Shown in pieces: positions 62,491-64,000 of a stretch of 64,000 bases of DNA. The stretch is from positions 62,001-126,000 of the forward strand of contig NZ_JYJA01000034.1 in the NCBI RefSeq assembly GCF_000956465.1, read 5' to 3'. The position numbers and the translations under genes were made by a program. Positions within the stretch are counted from its first letter, which is position 1. Each line of letters starts with the position of its first letter. The notes below the pieces were generated by a model. That model was not told the origin of the DNA and made no database searches. It saw nothing but the letters and a program-made list of their open reading frames with translations. The stretch comes from Microbacterium trichothecenolyticum (GTDB lineage Bacteria > Actinomycetota > Actinomycetes > Actinomycetales > Microbacteriaceae).

Positions 62491-64000
62491 GTGGTCCAAT
62501 TCGAAGTCCCTGCCATCGTCCCCGCCGATCCACAGGCGAACATCACCGACCTCCTGGTCGAGCGCGTCAAGGCCACGCCGAACCTCGCGCTGTTCGCCGT
62601 GCCGGAGGGCGACGGGTGGCGCGACATCACCGCTGCCGAGTTCCAGAAGCAGGTCATCGCGCTGGCCAAGGGCTTCGTCGCGGGCGGCATCGAGCCCGGC
62701 GACAAGGTGGGCTTCATCGCCCGCACCACGTATGAGTGGACGCTCGTCGACTTCGCGCTGTTCTACGCCGGAGCGGTCATGGTGCCCATCTACGAGACCA
62801 GCTCGAGCGCCCAGATCGCGTGGAATCTGACCGACTCGGGCGCGATCGCCGTCATCACCGAGCTGCCTGACCACAGCGCGCGCCTGGCCGAGGCGCGCCC
62901 GGAGCTTCCGCTCATCCGCTCGGTGTGGGAGATGCACGGCGGCGACCTCGACACGCTCGTCGCCGAGGGTGCGAGCGTCGCAGACGACGAGATCGAGCGA
63001 CGTCGCAACATCGCGAACGGCGCCGACATCGCCACGCTCATCTACACGTCGGGCTCGACCGGCCGCCCCAAGGGCTGCGTGCTGACCCACAGCAATTTCG
63101 TGGAGCTCTCCCGCAACTCCGCCAAGTCGCTGCACGAGGTGCTCGACATGCCCGGCGCGTCGACGCTTCTCTTCATCACGACGGCGCATGTGTTCGCCCG
63201 GTTCATCTCCATTCTCACCATCCATGCGGGTGTCAAGACCGGCCACCAGCCCGACACGAAGCAGCTGCTGCCCGCATTGGGCTCGTTCAAGCCGACGTTC
63301 CTCCTGGCTGTGCCGCGCGTGTTCGAGAAGGTCTACAACTCGGCCGAGCAGAAGGCGGAGGCCGGCGGCAAGGGCAAGATCTTCCGCGCCGCCGCACACA
63401 CCGCGATCGAGCACTCCCGCCTCCTGCAGGAGGGCAAGAAGGTCCCGTTCCTCACCAAGATCAAGTTCGCGCTCTTCGACCGGCTGGTCTACTCGAAGCT
63501 GCGCACCGCGATGGGCGGGCGCGTGGCGTACGCCGTGTCGGGCTCCGCTCCCCTGGGCCACCGCCTCGGCCACTTCTTCCACAGCCTCGGCGTCACAATC
63601 CTCGAGGGCTACGGTCTCACCGAGACGACGGCGCCCGCGACGGTCAACCTCGCGACCAAGTCCAAGATCGGCACCGTGGGTCCGGTGCTGCCGGGTGTCG
63701 GCATCCGTCTCGCCGACGACGGCGAGATCCAGGTGCGCGGCATCAACGTGTTCAAGGAGTACTGGCGCAATCCCGAGGCCACGGCGGCCACGTTCGACGG
63801 CGACTGGTTCAAGACCGGCGACATCGGCGCGTTCGACTCCGAGGGCTTCCTCACGATCACGGGCCGCAAGAAGGAGATCATCGTCACCGCCGGCGGCAAG
63901 AACGTCGCGCCGGCGGCGCTCGAGGACCCGATCCGCGCCAACCCGATCGTCGGCCAGGTTGTCGTCGTCGGCGACCAGAAGCCGTTCATCGCAGCCCTCG
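62491..64000 (+). CDS. Long-chain fatty acid-CoA ligase (FadD15-like), 3' end cut by window edge
   Basis: At least 503 codons, still open at the right edge; family members are about 600 residues. The AMP-binding motif is LIYTSGSTGRPKGC, and A-domain motifs GYGLTETTAPATVN, WFKTGDIG and ITGRKKEIIVTAGGKNV are present. It activates fatty acids to acyl-CoA, and its place beside plsC/glk matches fadD15 in Mycobacterium. GTG 62491 is preceded by AAGGAGCTGCC; TAGACT (62436-62441) could be its -10 box with a 40-50 base leader. Confidence 0.93.
   Translation, partial: MVQFEVPAIVPADPQANITDLLVERVKATPNLALFAVPEGDGWRDITAAEFQKQVIALAKGFVAGGIEPGDKVGFIARTTYEWTLVDFALFYAGAVMVPIYETSSSAQIAWNLTDSGAIAVITELPDHSARLAEARPELPLIRSVWEMHGGDLDTLVAEGASVADDEIERRRNIANGADIATLIYTSGSTGRPKGCVLTHSNFVELSRNSAKSLHEVLDMPGASTLLFITTAHVFARFISILTIHAGVKTGHQPDTKQLLPALGSFKPTFLLAVPRVFEKVYNSAEQKAEAGGKGKIFRAAAHTAIEHSRLLQEGKKVPFLTKIKFALFDRLVYSKLRTAMGGRVAYAVSGSAPLGHRLGHFFHSLGVTILEGYGLTETTAPATVNLATKSKIGTVGPVLPGVGIRLADDGEIQVRGINVFKEYWRNPEATAATFDGDWFKTGDIGAFDSEGFLTITGRKKEIIVTAGGKNVAPAALEDPIRANPIVGQVVVVGDQKPFIAAL

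Noticed and set aside
1..64000. CRISPR array, prophage or insertion sequence
   Set aside because: No regularly spaced repeats, integrase, transposase or phage structural gene was found.

Overview
The window is a stretch of high-GC actinobacterial chromosome. Gene content, an uninterrupted dcw cluster without ftsA, a Wag31-type DivIVA, type II DAHP synthase, Rieske/QcrB/QcrC supercomplex genes and the gene order idsA - Rv2175c-like - pknL - aroG - plsC - glk - fadD (an order also known from Mycobacterium/Corynebacterium) point to Actinomycetota. The many short ATGA/GTGA overlaps, GTG/TTG starts, leaderless starts and best-matching protein flavours suggest Microbacteriaceae, probably Microbacterium (inference; no rRNA is present).

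Layout. 1-2.8 kb: partial UPF0225 protein, DksA/TraR-like zinc-finger protein, a lipoprotein, a gene-free divergent interval (1221-1542) with a possible structured RNA, and a lipoprotein/secreted-protein pair. 2.75-7.1 kb (minus): a tightly overlapping four-gene cassette for a sialic-acid-like nonulosonic acid (sialyltransferase-like GT, NeuA fused to a HAD phosphatase, a short NeuB, DUF6716 protein). 7.4-12.3 kb: 5'-3' exonuclease, a two-component system with a candidate operator, SHOCT protein, PHP phosphoesterase and a membrane protein. 12.3-22.6 kb: trpD and the respiratory bc1-aa3 genes in two convergent blocks, ctaE-qcrCAB (+) and ctaC-ctaD-ctaF (-), with a rhodanese and a PP2C phosphatase between them. 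22.7-34.5 kb: erpA, M20 dipeptidase, DUF3043, pyrD, nrdR, hisD, an unknown membrane protein, dnaE, DinB, GNAT and NUDIX genes.

34.5-53.8 kb (minus): the division and wall cluster, read from upstream as mraZ-rsmH-ftsL-ftsI-murF-mraY-murD-ftsW-murG, a lipoprotein, then (after a convergent GntR regulator) murC-ftsQ-ftsZ-yggS-sepF-yggT-divIVA-lspA-rluD. murE is not in the cluster. MraZ operator repeats precede mraZ. 53.9-64 kb: DUF3040 protein, prenyl diphosphate synthase, Rv2175c-like DNA-binding protein, a three-LysM secreted protein, the PASTA kinase PknL, aroG, plsC, glk and a truncated long-chain acyl-CoA synthetase.

No rRNA, tRNA, CRISPR array, insertion sequence or prophage gene was recognised. 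The parts that look least routine are the nonulosonic acid cassette, the structured interval at 1.3-1.4 kb, the GntR/lipoprotein interruption of the dcw cluster with its leaderless 19-codon ORF, the nested hairpin between ftsW and murG, and the repeated '-10 box, six bases, start codon' layout that predicts widespread leaderless mRNAs.
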